NCBI RefSeq assembly: GCF_009674825.1
Contig: NZ_WKJH01000021.1
Span: 1-64,000, forward strand
Length of the DNA stretch: 64,000 nt
Direction: 5' to 3'
Source of the DNA: Maribacter luteus
GTDB lineage: Bacteria > Bacteroidota > Bacteroidia > Flavobacteriales > Flavobacteriaceae
In this document: positions 8,190-17,900 of the stretch, in pieces
Layout of the letters: every line of letters starts with the position of its first letter
How positions within the stretch are numbered: position 1 is the first letter of the stretch
Notes under the pieces: model-generated
What the model was told of the DNA's origin: nothing
The model's input: the letters and a program-made list of their open reading frames with translations, nothing else
Database searches by the model: none
Program-made: the position numbers and the translations under genes

Positions 8190-8957
8190 ATGAAGATCTT
8201 TCGAAAAATACGGTTTAAACTATTGGGTGAAAATAAGACTAGACAATATGCACTATATTCCATAGGTGAAATAGTGCTGGTTGTCATCGGAATATTAATT
8301 GCCTTACAAATTGACAATTGGAACCAGTCCAGAAAAGATGACAATGCTTTAAAGGAGTATTTAGTAAAAATCAAGTCCCACACTTCGGAAGATCTTCGGC
8401 AACTAGAGGAGATAACGCGGGGTAGGGCACAAATAGCCGATTTCTGCAAAAAGGCCCGTACAAGTATCTTAGATAAGACAGAAGATGAGAATTTCCATAT
8501 CTTTAAGATAAGTGGTCTTGCCTTTGCGGATTTTTATTTTAAACCGAATACAGGCGGATATGAGGCTCTTAAAAATTCCGAATATTTTGGAAAGATTAAT
8601 AATACCCCGTTGGATTCGCTATTGACCAAATACCATAGTTTAGTAGAAGTCATTGCCGAAAACGAGAAAAGTTATAACGATTATATGGTAGATCAAGAGG
8701 CCTATCTTTCTACCCAGTTCGATCTATCGTTAATTTTAGCGTCCGCTGTTATGTCACAAGATGCCTTAAGTATGAGGGCAACGCCACAATCCGAGTACGA
8801 TGAGGCCTTTAAGCAATATACGGTGTCCGCTCCTTACCGAAATGTTATTAGTTTGGCGGCCTTTCAATTTGATGAAATGATCAATCAGTATAATCAATTA
8901 GGAGCTATTGGACAAAGCGTTAGCAATGAAATAAATGCAATGATCACCGTTGATTAA
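8190..8957 (+). CDS. DUF6090-type membrane-anchored protein
   Basis: A 255-aa protein with a basic N-terminus (MKIFRKIRFKL), one transmembrane helix ending in the family hallmark GEIVLVVIGILIALQIDNWN at about residues 27-46, and an acidic, helical extracytoplasmic part. I recognise this as the DUF6090 family, widespread in Flavobacteriia with several copies per genome. A second member is at 40559-41323. The function is unknown. It lies between the acyltransferase and a four-helix membrane protein. Confidence 0.7.
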   Translation: MKIFRKIRFKLLGENKTRQYALYSIGEIVLVVIGILIALQIDNWNQSRKDDNALKEYLVKIKSHTSEDLRQLEEITRGRAQIADFCKKARTSILDKTEDENFHIFKISGLAFADFYFKPNTGGYEALKNSEYFGKINNTPLDSLLTKYHSLVEVIAENEKSYNDYMVDQEAYLSTQFDLSLILASAVMSQDALSMRATPQSEYDEAFKQYTVSAPYRNVISLAAFQFDEMINQYNQLGAIGQSVSNEINAMITVD

Positions 8958-8996
8958 ATTTAAAAGACTTCTTTACCAAACTCTAGCACTAAAAAA

Positions 8997-9587
8997 ATGA
9001 CCAAGAAAAAAACAAAACAAATAACCAAATTCTTTCAGAAAAATATTGCTGGTAAAAAAGTATTATCACTTTTCATAATTACCAATGTAGTATATGTATT
9101 CATGCTTACTGTTACTATTCCCAAAACAATGGAATTTTCAAATGGAATGAAATTGCTTGATATGTTACCAATGGGATATGACTTCAATTATGTCGACCAG
9201 CTATTCAACACACTCGGAGAAATTGGACGTAAGACTTATTTAAGCAATCAAATACCTGTGGATATGTTTTATCCACTTTTATTTGGAATAAGTTATTGCT
9301 TAGTTCTTGCCTATTTTCTTAACAAACTCGACAAACTAAAAACGGTGTTGGCATATCTCTGTCTTTTGCCTTTATTAGCCGGAGCGATGGATTACGCTGA
9401 AAATATAGGAATCATTGCTATACTCAACAGCTATCCCGAAATAGACCATAGTACTGTAACAATAACGAGTAGTTTCAGTCTTCTTAAGAGTACGATCACG
9501 ACACTCTATTTCGTGATTTTAATAATATCGCTGGGAGCACTAGGAATTAGAACTCTGAGAATAGGTAAAAGTACCAAGTCCCATTAG
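8997..9587 (+). CDS. Four-helix integral membrane protein of unknown function
   Basis: A 196-aa protein with hydrophobic segments at about residues 20-42, 90-108, 116-135 and 160-182, separated by a longer extracytoplasmic loop (FNYVDQLFNTLGEIGRKTYL). Its N-terminus is Lys-rich. No known catalytic motif is seen. It starts 40 bp after the DUF6090 gene. I do not recognise the family by name. Confidence 0.55.
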   Translation: MTKKKTKQITKFFQKNIAGKKVLSLFIITNVVYVFMLTVTIPKTMEFSNGMKLLDMLPMGYDFNYVDQLFNTLGEIGRKTYLSNQIPVDMFYPLLFGISYCLVLAYFLNKLDKLKTVLAYLCLLPLLAGAMDYAENIGIIAILNSYPEIDHSTVTITSSFSLLKSTITTLYFVILIISLGALGIRTLRIGKSTKSH

Positions 9588-9589
9588 TG

Positions 9590-9706
9590 GTATGGGCTGT
9601 AAAGAATGATAACCAATTCATTGGGCAAAGGATAGCTATTGAACAACTATTTAGCACCATTGGCAGGAAAAACAAAGATGTAAAGACAATCAAATTAGCA
9701 CTGTAA
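9590..9706 (+). pseudogene. C-terminal remnant of an unidentified gene
   Basis: A 38-codon open frame without a start codon, translating to VWAVKNDNQFIGQRIAIEQL and onward to KTIKLAL before a stop. The composition looks protein-like rather than random, and it fills most of the spacer between two intact genes. It may be the tail of a gene whose front was lost by deletion. The family is not recognised. Confidence 0.25.
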
Positions 9707-9736
9707 ATAGACGTGTAGTCACCTAATAAACTTATT

Positions 9737-10591
9737 ATGAGTAACGAACCAAAAAATCAGAAAAAAGTCCGGAAAACGATACTGTTGTTTTTGGGTATTT
9801 TGACCCTGCTAAGTACTATCTGTTATTACGCAATACTCAAGCTGAACCCTACAAGCATCTATGTCGGGGCTTTAATGATGAGCCCTGCATTATCCGCCTT
9901 TATTACATTAAAGCTAATGAAAAGACCGATTTCAAGTCTTTCTTGGGGTCTGAAAAGTTTGAAAAATTTACGCCTATCCTATTTGATTCCGGTAGCCTAC
10001 ATTACGATTTCTTATATATTAATTTGGGTTATCGGTTTTGGAAATGTGATCAATCAGGAAACTATCACCGAGTGGTCGCAAGATTTAGGCATGGAAGGTT
10101 TCAGTAGTACTATTATACTATTGACTATGATTGTTCTCTTATGTATTGTTGGTGTTGTAAAGAACATTGGTTCGACATTGGGCGAGGAAATAGGATGGCG
10201 GGGATTCTTCATCTACGAACTTCGGAAACTATTTTCCTTTGGCACTGTTTCTATAATTAGTGGCCTAATTTGGGCGATATGGCATTGGCCAATTATCTTT
10301 TTGATATACAAGGGAAGTGGAAACATGTTGCTACACATTACAGCTTTTACCGTAATGATAGTTGCAATTTCGGTCATTTTGGCCTACTATACTTTTAAAT
10401 CCAACAGCTTGTGGCCTGCGGTCCTATTTCATTCCGTACACAATATATTCATACAGAAGATTTTCACGCCGTTGACGATAACAAATGACCGCACTACTTT
10501 TTGGATAGATGAATACGGACTCATGCTACCGATTATTACGACGCTATTTGCCATCTATTTTTGGAGAAAGGCGAAAGTTGAGAACCTATAG
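9737..10591 (+). CDS. CPBP-family intramembrane metalloprotease
   Basis: A 284-aa membrane protein with about eight hydrophobic segments. The CPBP (Abi/CAAX-protease-like, PF02517) motifs are all present: GEEIGWRGFF (tandem Glu plus Arg), HWP in the next helix, and FHSVHN in the later helix. In bacteria such proteins process small peptides, mature prenylated-like substrates or give self-immunity to bacteriocins. The gene lies upstream of a serine hydrolase and a thioredoxin-like gene in the same direction. The substrate is unknown; the microproteins at 5037-5477 are a speculative possibility. Confidence 0.8.
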   Translation: MSNEPKNQKKVRKTILLFLGILTLLSTICYYAILKLNPTSIYVGALMMSPALSAFITLKLMKRPISSLSWGLKSLKNLRLSYLIPVAYITISYILIWVIGFGNVINQETITEWSQDLGMEGFSSTIILLTMIVLLCIVGVVKNIGSTLGEEIGWRGFFIYELRKLFSFGTVSIISGLIWAIWHWPIIFLIYKGSGNMLLHITAFTVMIVAISVILAYYTFKSNSLWPAVLFHSVHNIFIQKIFTPLTITNDRTTFWIDEYGLMLPIITTLFAIYFWRKAKVENL

Positions 10592-10630
10592 GTTTTAAAA
10601 TAATAAAATGAAAAAACAAACAACCGTATT

Positions 10631-11674
10631 ATGGCAAAGAAACAATCAAAACGAATACTCAAAATCATATTAATTATGGCAAGCATCAGCTCACTATTCT
10701 TTGTACCATGGACTTTGCTAAGATTACTGTTAACACCATTGCCTGATACGGTTGAAGAACAGGTCAATGATGCTATTGGATACGGATTGGACGGCATGAT
10801 TGTTTATGTAGAACAAGCTGGCAAGCCACCTCAATTTTATGCCGCTGGTTGGCAGGATCGAAAGAATAAAATTCCTGCCAACCCAAAAGCTTTATTCCGG
10901 ATTGCCAGCATTAGCAAGTTGTATGTTGCTGTTGCTGTAGCAAAATTAGTTAATGACAATCAGTTGTCTTTAGATAAAACGCTCGCTGATTATATGCCGG
11001 AACTGGTGGGACGAATTGAAAATGCCGATAAAATCACCTTGAGAATGATGGTGCAACATCGGTCTGGTATTCCGAACTACACGGACTTTCCAGGTTTTTG
11101 GGTAAACGACTATTCGAAAAATACCAAAGAATCGCTCGATTTGGTCCTCGATACTCCTGCCGATTTTAAACCGGATAAAAAATATAGGTACTCAAATACC
11201 AATTATCTGTTGATTGGCGAAATCTTGGATAAAACATTGGGATATAGTCATCACCAATTTATTAAAAAAGAAATTTTAATGCCCCTCGGGCTCAACCACA
11301 CCTACAGTTTGCTAAGTGAAGTGAATTTAGACGATGTAATGAGCGGATATGCCGTGGATTATGAGCCAGACCTAAAGCCCAATGATTTTGTAAGCCCTGC
11401 CGGCTCCATGGTGGCTACAGCACAGGATGTGGGTATATTCTTGAGGGCGTTGAACGACGGCTCCTTGCTCAATGATACTGAACAAGCTATCTATTCATCT
11501 ATTTATATATATGAACATACAGGATTATTACCAGGTTACAGCAGTATTGCCAAGTATCACAAGGATATTGATGCTGTTGTTGTTCAATTTGTAAATACCA
11601 GTGGCGGATACTCTTGGAACGTATCAGAAAAAATTAATAATAGAATTGTAAAAATCCTGAAAAGGAGAAAGTAA
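10631..11674 (+). CDS. Serine hydrolase of the beta-lactamase/penicillin-binding family
   Basis: A 347-aa protein with an N-terminal membrane signal (ILKIILIMASISSLFFVPW). The class C-type catalytic motifs are visible: SxxK in RIASISKLYVAVAVAKL with the Ser at about residue 97, YxN in KYRYSNTNYLLIGEIL, and LSLDKTLADYMPEL between them. The usual terminal HxG motif is replaced by TGLLPGYSS, as in many esterase-like members. It probably acts in the periplasm as a D-alanyl peptidase, esterase or beta-lactamase-like enzyme. True beta-lactamase activity cannot be judged from sequence. Confidence 0.75.
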   Translation: MAKKQSKRILKIILIMASISSLFFVPWTLLRLLLTPLPDTVEEQVNDAIGYGLDGMIVYVEQAGKPPQFYAAGWQDRKNKIPANPKALFRIASISKLYVAVAVAKLVNDNQLSLDKTLADYMPELVGRIENADKITLRMMVQHRSGIPNYTDFPGFWVNDYSKNTKESLDLVLDTPADFKPDKKYRYSNTNYLLIGEILDKTLGYSHHQFIKKEILMPLGLNHTYSLLSEVNLDDVMSGYAVDYEPDLKPNDFVSPAGSMVATAQDVGIFLRALNDGSLLNDTEQAIYSSIYIYEHTGLLPGYSSIAKYHKDIDAVVVQFVNTSGGYSWNVSEKINNRIVKILKRRK

Positions 11675-11718
11675 CCAATACCTTAAAATTAATATACTTG
11701 ATAAAAAAAACAGATAGT

Positions 11719-12198
11719 ATGGAAACAAATGCATCAAACAATACCCCCAAGCTCATGAAAACTAAATCTCATCCTTTTTGGCGCTGGTTCTGGCTCACTT
11801 TCCTTGTTGTTTCTCTTTGGTATGCATGGTATTCATTCTATGTACCTTCAAATGATATGGTTTGGAATGATGACATGGTGTCTGCTCAAAAACTTGCTGA
11901 CAGTTCTGACAAAAATATATTGTTATTTTTTACCGGGGAATGGTGTTCGCCTTGTCGCATTATGAAGCGTGAAATTTTTGGAGACGAAGAAGCCATGAAT
12001 GCCATTAATGCGAAAGTTATACCCGTAGAGATTAATATTGATGACCCTAATGTTGAAGAACTCGTAAAGCACTATAACATTGGCGCTACCCCAACAACAG
12101 TTTTTATTGATCCTGAAGGAAATGTAATTGATTACGTTGTTGGAAAGGTTGGGAAAACAGAATTCCTTGAAATGCTAAAAAATTTGAATTTGCCTTAA
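11719..12198 (+). CDS. Membrane-anchored thioredoxin-like protein
   Basis: A 159-aa protein; the ATG at 11719 is chosen over an in-frame TTG at 11698. One signal anchor (FWRWFWLTFLVVSLWYAWYS) is followed by a thioredoxin fold with active site GEWCSPCRIMKRE, a cis-Pro in GATPTTVFID and a C-terminal helix. It would work outside the cytoplasmic membrane as a thiol oxidoreductase or reductase. WCSPC differs from the classic WCGPC of thioredoxin. It follows the serine hydrolase by 44 bp, probably in one transcript. Confidence 0.8.
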   Translation: METNASNNTPKLMKTKSHPFWRWFWLTFLVVSLWYAWYSFYVPSNDMVWNDDMVSAQKLADSSDKNILLFFTGEWCSPCRIMKREIFGDEEAMNAINAKVIPVEINIDDPNVEELVKHYNIGATPTTVFIDPEGNVIDYVVGKVGKTEFLEMLKNLNLP

Positions 12199-12223
12199 TT
12201 CTAAGTAAGGTAGAAGCGCCTGA

Positions 12224-12388
12224 TATAAAAAACGACATTATACATCTTGTAAATTACAAAAGACTAAAGACATTTCGCTTCCAAAAGCAGCCATAATAAA
12301 ATTGGGTGATACTTTAGACGAAAGTTATTCAAATATCTTTTGGTTTGATGCTCAGATTATTGAAACGCTTAGACCTCAAAAAAACTAG
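12224..12388 (+). pseudogene. Possible gene remnant (about 54 codons, no start)
   Basis: An open frame between two stops, ending in IIKLGDTLDESYSNIFWFDA and QIIETLRPQKN. It has no credible start and follows the thioredoxin gene. The protein-like composition suggests the degraded tail of a lost gene. Family unknown; chance is possible. Confidence 0.2.
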
Positions 12389-12409
12389 AATTCATTTAAT
12401 ACAATTAAC

Positions 12410-13105
12410 CTATAAAAATTTATTGATATTTGTTTTATACAGTTTACCAATAGGCACAATATGATCTCCAATGTAAATTCTGTTGCCTTCTACACTACGT
12501 ATATGCTTTTTTGCAACTGCAAAAGACTTATGAACTTGAAGAAAATCATTGTCTGAAAATAATTGGATCGTATCCGATATTTTTTCTCGGATGCTGATGA
12601 TGCCATCAGTAGTAATAACTTTGGTATAGTTGCCAGAAGCTTCAATAAATAGTATGGAATCTATAGCTACCTGAACATGACTATTATTTTGCTTTAAAAA
12701 AATATGCTTTCCTTCAGGCTTGATATTCTGCTGCCTTCCCATACTTAGTGTACTAATGGTCGAAGACGTTACTTTATTAATAGCACTCAAAAAACGTTCT
12801 AAACTAAAAGGTTTTAACAAGTAATCTACAACGTTTAATTCGTAGCCTTCAATTGCGAATTCACTGTAGGCGGTCGTGACAATAACTTTAGGAGGTGATG
12901 ATAAGGTTCTTAAAAATTCAAATCCTTTTAACTTGGGCATATTTATATCTAAAAAGATTAGGTCAACTTGATGTCTATTCAAATACTCAAGCGCTTCCAA
13001 AGCGCTATAACAGTTTTTCTGCAACTTCATATGCGGAAGCATTTCACAATATTCCATGATAATCTTATGGGCTATATGTTCATCATCTATGATTAGATAT
13101 CTCAT
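12410..13105 (-). CDS. LytTR-family response regulator
   Basis: A 231-aa cytoplasmic response regulator. The receiver domain (1-120) has the acidic pair DD at 7-8, phospho-acceptor Asp at about 53 (LIFLDINMP), Thr in VTTAYS and Lys in LLKPF. The C-terminal LytTR domain (135-231) has the expected HIFLKQNNSHVQVAIDSILFIEASGNYTKV and the FLQVHKSFAV region. Its start overlaps the stop of the sensor kinase gene at 13105, so the pair is translationally coupled. The divergent ABC/M1-peptidase operon is the likely target. Direct LytTR repeats could not be assigned with confidence in the intergenic region. Confidence 0.88.
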   Translation of the reverse strand: MRYLIIDDEHIAHKIIMEYCEMLPHMKLQKNCYSALEALEYLNRHQVDLIFLDINMPKLKGFEFLRTLSSPPKVIVTTAYSEFAIEGYELNVVDYLLKPFSLERFLSAINKVTSSTISTLSMGRQQNIKPEGKHIFLKQNNSHVQVAIDSILFIEASGNYTKVITTDGIISIREKISDTIQLFSDNDFLQVHKSFAVAKKHIRSVEGNRIYIGDHIVPIGKLYKTNINKFL

Positions 13106-13896
13106 TATTTTAATTTTAGAGATAGTTTAACTGTATAACTAGTTGTGTTTACGTCAAAAGAAAGAACATGCTTATTTGGATAAACTAGTTCTAATCTTCT
13201 CTTTAAGTTTTTTAAACCAATACCTTCTGTATTGGGTGTTTGTTGTAATTCAAAATTATTTTCAATTATGAAATTTACGTTATTATCCTTTTCGGTTAAG
13301 TTAATATGGATATACGCGTCTTTTTCTAAATTTTCCAAGCCATGCTTAAAAGCATTCTCTACTAGAATAATAAATAGTAAAGGCATAATTTTAGCTTGCG
13401 GATTCTCAATTTCAGAATTAAATTGAATATCAGACTTTTTATGATAGCGTATTCCTTGAAGTTCAATATAGTTTTTTAAGTAATCTAATTCTTGTTTGAG
13501 GCTAACCCAATCTTTTTGGCCCTCATAAATACTATATCGCATCATATCAGAAAGTTTAAGTACCATTTCCCTTTCCTTAGAATCTTTTTCCATTAATCCA
13601 TACAAATTGTTGAGTGTATTGAAGAAGAAATGTGGGTTTACCTGACTTTTTAAATGCAGTAATTCTGTTTTTTCTTTTTCATTCTTTAATCGAATAATTG
13701 ATTTGATCTGTTTAAAAACCCAGTGGGCAATTGTAATGATCAAGAGAATAAAGTACAATACAACAAACTCAGCAAACCCTTCTAATTTACCAAAAGTGTC
13801 ATTAAAGATTACAATGACTGGACCTATAATTATAAGGAATATCTTATAAACCCTGTTTATAATTTTCTTTTTTCTATCTGATATTTTCAACTTCAT
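13105..13896 (-). CDS. LytS-type sensor histidine kinase
   Basis: A 263-aa kinase with two membrane segments (about 16-34 and 43-62), a short coiled coil, then the His_kinase domain with phospho-acceptor His in SQVNPHFFFNTLNNL, the N box LLFIILVENAFKHG and the glycine motif GIGLKNLKRRLELVYP. There is no separate extracytoplasmic sensor domain, so it probably senses membrane state or a partner such as the divergent ABC transporter. It forms a pair with the LytTR regulator that overlaps its stop codon. Confidence 0.88.
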   Translation of the reverse strand: MKLKISDRKKKIINRVYKIFLIIIGPVIVIFNDTFGKLEGFAEFVVLYFILLIITIAHWVFKQIKSIIRLKNEKEKTELLHLKSQVNPHFFFNTLNNLYGLMEKDSKEREMVLKLSDMMRYSIYEGQKDWVSLKQELDYLKNYIELQGIRYHKKSDIQFNSEIENPQAKIMPLLFIILVENAFKHGLENLEKDAYIHINLTEKDNNVNFIIENNFELQQTPNTEGIGLKNLKRRLELVYPNKHVLSFDVNTTSYTVKLSLKLK

Positions 13897-14041
13897 AGGT
13901 CAAGATTAATTAAATAAAATTCCTCCTACAAATTAGTTGACAAACAATAGATACACAGGGATAAACACCTACTTAGTTGGGATAAAGTACGTTTGTACCC
14001 TTCTTAAGGTGTTGTATCACGCCTAACATGAGATGTGTCAC

Positions 14042-14078
14042 TTTTTGTTTTTTACAATTAAGGCCCACCATAAGTTTG
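14042..14078 (+). promoter_or_regulatory. Bacteroidota-type promoter of the ABC/M1 operon
   Basis: TTTTTG at 14042-14047 and TAAGTTTG at 14071-14078 match the -33 TTG and -7 TAnnTTTG consensus with 23 bp between. The transcript would begin near 14085 and carry the short leader TCAATCAATCGAAAAACGAA before the ATG at 14105. Confidence 0.6.
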
Positions 14079-14104
14079 CCTCAATCAATCGAAAAACGAA
14101 CAGT

Positions 14105-14992
14105 ATGGAACTTAGAATTGACAATCTATCAAAAACGTATTCAAACGGGATTAAAGCTTTACAAAACATTTCACTAGATATACCAACAGGGATGTTTGGT
14201 CTTTTAGGTCCAAATGGTGCAGGCAAGTCTACGTTAATGCGAACTATTGCAACACTGCAAGAAGCCGATGCTGGTTCCATTGTTCTTGGAGACATCGATG
14301 TATTGAAACAAAAAAATGAATTGCGGCAGGTATTAGGTTATTTGCCTCAACAATTTGGCTTGTACCCAAAAATATCGGCCGAGGTGTTACTTAATCATTT
14401 TGCAGTGCTTAAAGGCATCACTAATAAAAATGAACGCAAAGAATTAGTGAAAGCGCTTTTGTATAAAACCAATTTATATGACGTACGACAACAAAACCTT
14501 AAAGGATTTTCTGGTGGGATGAAGCAACGTTTTGGTATTGCACAAGCCTTACTTAACAATCCGAAGTTACTTATTGTAGATGAACCAACAGCAGGATTGG
14601 ATCCCGTAGAACGCAATCGATTTTACAACGTTCTAAGCGAGCTTGGGGAACATACCGTGGTTATTTTATCCACACACATTGTTGACGATGTCAAAGAACT
14701 CTGCACAAATATGGCCATTATTAATCAAGGACAAGTATGCTTAAAAGGGCAGCCGTTGCAAATACTAGAAGGCCTAAAAGATAAAGTCTATAAAAAAACA
14801 ATCGAGAAATCAGAATTGAACCTATATAAAGAAAATTATCAGGTCATCAGTGAACGATTATTTCTTGGAAAACCAACCATTCATATCGTAAGTGATACAA
14901 ATCCAGGAGACGGTTTTTCGCTTATTAATGCCGAATTAGAGGACGTCTATTTTTCGGAAATATTCAATACTACTAACCTTAAATCTAATTAG
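14105..14992 (+). CDS. ABC transporter ATP-binding protein
   Basis: A 295-aa ATPase. The ATG at 14105 is preferred to 14033 because it directly starts the conserved fold (MELRIDNLSKTYSNGIKALQ) and lies after the promoter. Walker A is GPNGAGKST (about 35-43), the signature is LKGFSGGMKQR, Walker B is LLIVDEPTAGLDP, and the switch is STHIVDDV. It energises the permease encoded 2 bp downstream. Together they match the Bacteroidota ABC-permease/M1-peptidase systems next to LytTR regulators. The substrate is unknown; peptides or lipoproteins are possible. Confidence 0.88.
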   Translation: MELRIDNLSKTYSNGIKALQNISLDIPTGMFGLLGPNGAGKSTLMRTIATLQEADAGSIVLGDIDVLKQKNELRQVLGYLPQQFGLYPKISAEVLLNHFAVLKGITNKNERKELVKALLYKTNLYDVRQQNLKGFSGGMKQRFGIAQALLNNPKLLIVDEPTAGLDPVERNRFYNVLSELGEHTVVILSTHIVDDVKELCTNMAIINQGQVCLKGQPLQILEGLKDKVYKKTIEKSELNLYKENYQVISERLFLGKPTIHIVSDTNPGDGFSLINAELEDVYFSEIFNTTNLKSN

Positions 14993-14994
14993 TT

Positions 14995-17900
14995 ATGTGG
15001 TATACTATTTTTAAGTTCGAAATACAATACCGAATTAAACGACCAGATACTTATGTGTTCTTCCTTTTTCTATTTCTATTTTCAATTGTTGGTGTTGACT
15101 TTATTTTTCAAGGTTCAGAAATGGGTCTTATGAAAAAAAACTCACCCATAGTGATTGCAAAAACAATGGGAGCCATTACCGGTATATTTATGATTTTAGC
15201 CTCAATGATAATGGGCGTCTCTGTACTAAGGGATTTTGAATACAATATAGAATCATTGCTATTTTCTGCACCAATCAGCAAAAGAGATTATTTACTAGGT
15301 CGATTTTTAGGATCGTTTGCAGTTTTGCTATTTGTATTTGCAGGTATTTTATTTGGCATGATGCTAAGCGAATTTATGCCATGGCATAATCCAGAAGATC
15401 TATTAGGGTTTAATGCCATTGTTTATATAAAGACATTTTTAATGGTAACGTTACCAACGTTATTTTTTGGAGCTTCGTTATTTTTTGTTACAGGTGCTTT
15501 AAGCAGAAACCTGGTGGTAGTCTATACACAAGGTATTATTTTATTTGTGGTTTTTATGCTAACCAAAGCTATCACTAATGAATTTTGGCAAGCCATTCTA
15601 GATCCATTTTCGCTAACAACAACCACTTTTGCGACAAAATCTTGGTCAGCTTTAGAAAAAAGTACCAAAGAGCTCCCTTTTGTCGGAGCCATACTTTATA
15701 ACAAACTGTTTTGGGTTTCTCTAGGAATACTTGCGCTAATCTATGGGTATAAAAAATTCAATTTTAATGTTGTTAAAGAAAAGCAATCAAAGCGAAAACG
15801 AATTCAAAAATTGGCAGCTGAAAGTGCCTATGTAAATACTGATATAGAAATCCCTAAAGTTAAAAAACAATATGGTTTACCATCTAAATGGACACAGTTA
15901 AAAGAGTTTTCTTGGTTTTACTTTATCGGTATTTGCAAGCAAGCATCATTTTGGGGAATTGTTATTTGTGGGATGATTATCATTCTTATTAATTCCGTAA
16001 ACCTTGGAACTGTGTATGGTGTGGATAGCTATCCAGCAACCTATTTTATTGTTGAAGAACTCAAAGAAACATCTATTTATTTCTTCATAATAATTTTAGT
16101 GTTTTATTCAGGTGAATTGGTATGGAAAGAGCGAGGTGCTAAATTAGATTTAATCTATGACGCAACACCAATGTCTAGTTTTATAAAACTATTGGGTAAA
16201 TACATTGGATTAAACGCAGTGTATGTAGTATTAATGCTCGCACTAATTGGTTCAGGAATTCTATTTCAAACATTAAGTGGGTATTACAAATACGAATTCC
16301 AAGTCTATTTTTATGGTTTCTTCTTAGAGATTTTACCGTTTTTAGCACTGTATACATGCATTGCATTTTTTATTCAATCTGTTGTAAACCATAAGTTTAT
16401 AGGCATCATGTTGGTGATTATATATTTTATAGCCAATGTTGCTTTAGGTTTATTCGGGTTTGATCACGATTTATATTTTTTCGGAGGCAGTGCTTTAGGA
16501 ACGTATTCTGATATTAATGGTTATGGTCATTTTTTAAAACCCTATCTGTTAATTAAATCATATTGGTTTCTCTTCGGAATACTATTACTTATTATTGGAT
16601 CTTTGGTAAACGTAAGAGGTACTGAAACCAATTTAATGCAACGAGTAAGAGCTAGCAAAAACAGATTGAGCAAGCCGCTTTTTAAAGTTGCTTCTATGGT
16701 CTTTTTAGTAATTATATTCATGGGAAGTTTTATCTTTTACAATACGAATATTTTAAACACCTATTGGACCAATACTAAAGCAACTGAATTTAGAGTAGCT
16801 TATGAAAAGAAACTCAAACAGTTTGAATATATACCACAGCCCAAAATAGTAGATGTGAATTTAAAAGTGGAATTGTATCCTTCATCAAGAGATTATACTG
16901 CGGATGGGTATTATATATTAAAAAACACCAATGCGCAACCCATTAATGAGATTCATATTCAGAAACTAATTGAAGAGAATATTACATTAGATTCTGTCAC
17001 TTTTGATGGAGGCGCAACAAAAAATAATACATACGCTACCTACGGTTATACCATCTATCAGTTGCATTGCCCTTTGAACCCTGGAGATTCAATTAAAATG
17101 AACTTTAAGCAATCATTTACTACGAATGGATTTGAAGCAGGTAATTCAAATGCTAATATTGTTGAGAATGGAACATTCTTTAACAATAAAGACTTTCCAA
17201 CATTAGGTTACAATAGAAAATATGAGCTAAGTGATAGGGATGAACGTTCAGAATATAATTTATCTGAAAGAACGAATAGAGCTAATAGAAATGACCCTAA
17301 AGAATTAATTAATGCAAGATCTGGTAGTGATTCTGACGGTATTCATTTTGAAATGGTCATAGGAACAGAAATTAACCAAACAGCATTGGTTCCTGGGAAT
17401 TTATTGAGGGAGTGGACAGAAAATAATCGTAATTATTTTCATTATAAAATGGAAATTCCAATGATTGATTTTTACTCAATTGTTTCAGCAAGGTATGACA
17501 TAAAAAAAGACAATTGGATTTCAAAATCTGATGCTTTTTCGAAACAAGTAGATCTGGAAATTTACTATCATAAAGGTCATGAGTATAACATAGATAGAAT
17601 GATGACGGCTATGAAAGCCTCATTAGATTACTATAGCACGAGTTTCAGTCCGTATCAATATGAACAGTTACGTATAATGGAGTTTCCGCGTTATGCGCAA
17701 TTTGCACAATCATTTCCGGGTACTGTTCCATTCTCAGAATCCATAGGTTTTGTTTTAGATATAGATGATGAAACTGATGTAGATATGGCATTTTATGTGA
17801 CTGCACACGAAATTGCCCACCAATGGTTTGCTATGCAAGTAGAAGCCGCAAATGTAAAAGGGCAATACTTTATTTTGGAAACGCTTTCTCAATATGCAGC

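Noticed and set aside
12199-12409. Possible intact small gene after the thioredoxin gene
   Set aside because: The frame has no credible start codon, so it was listed only as a low-confidence remnant.
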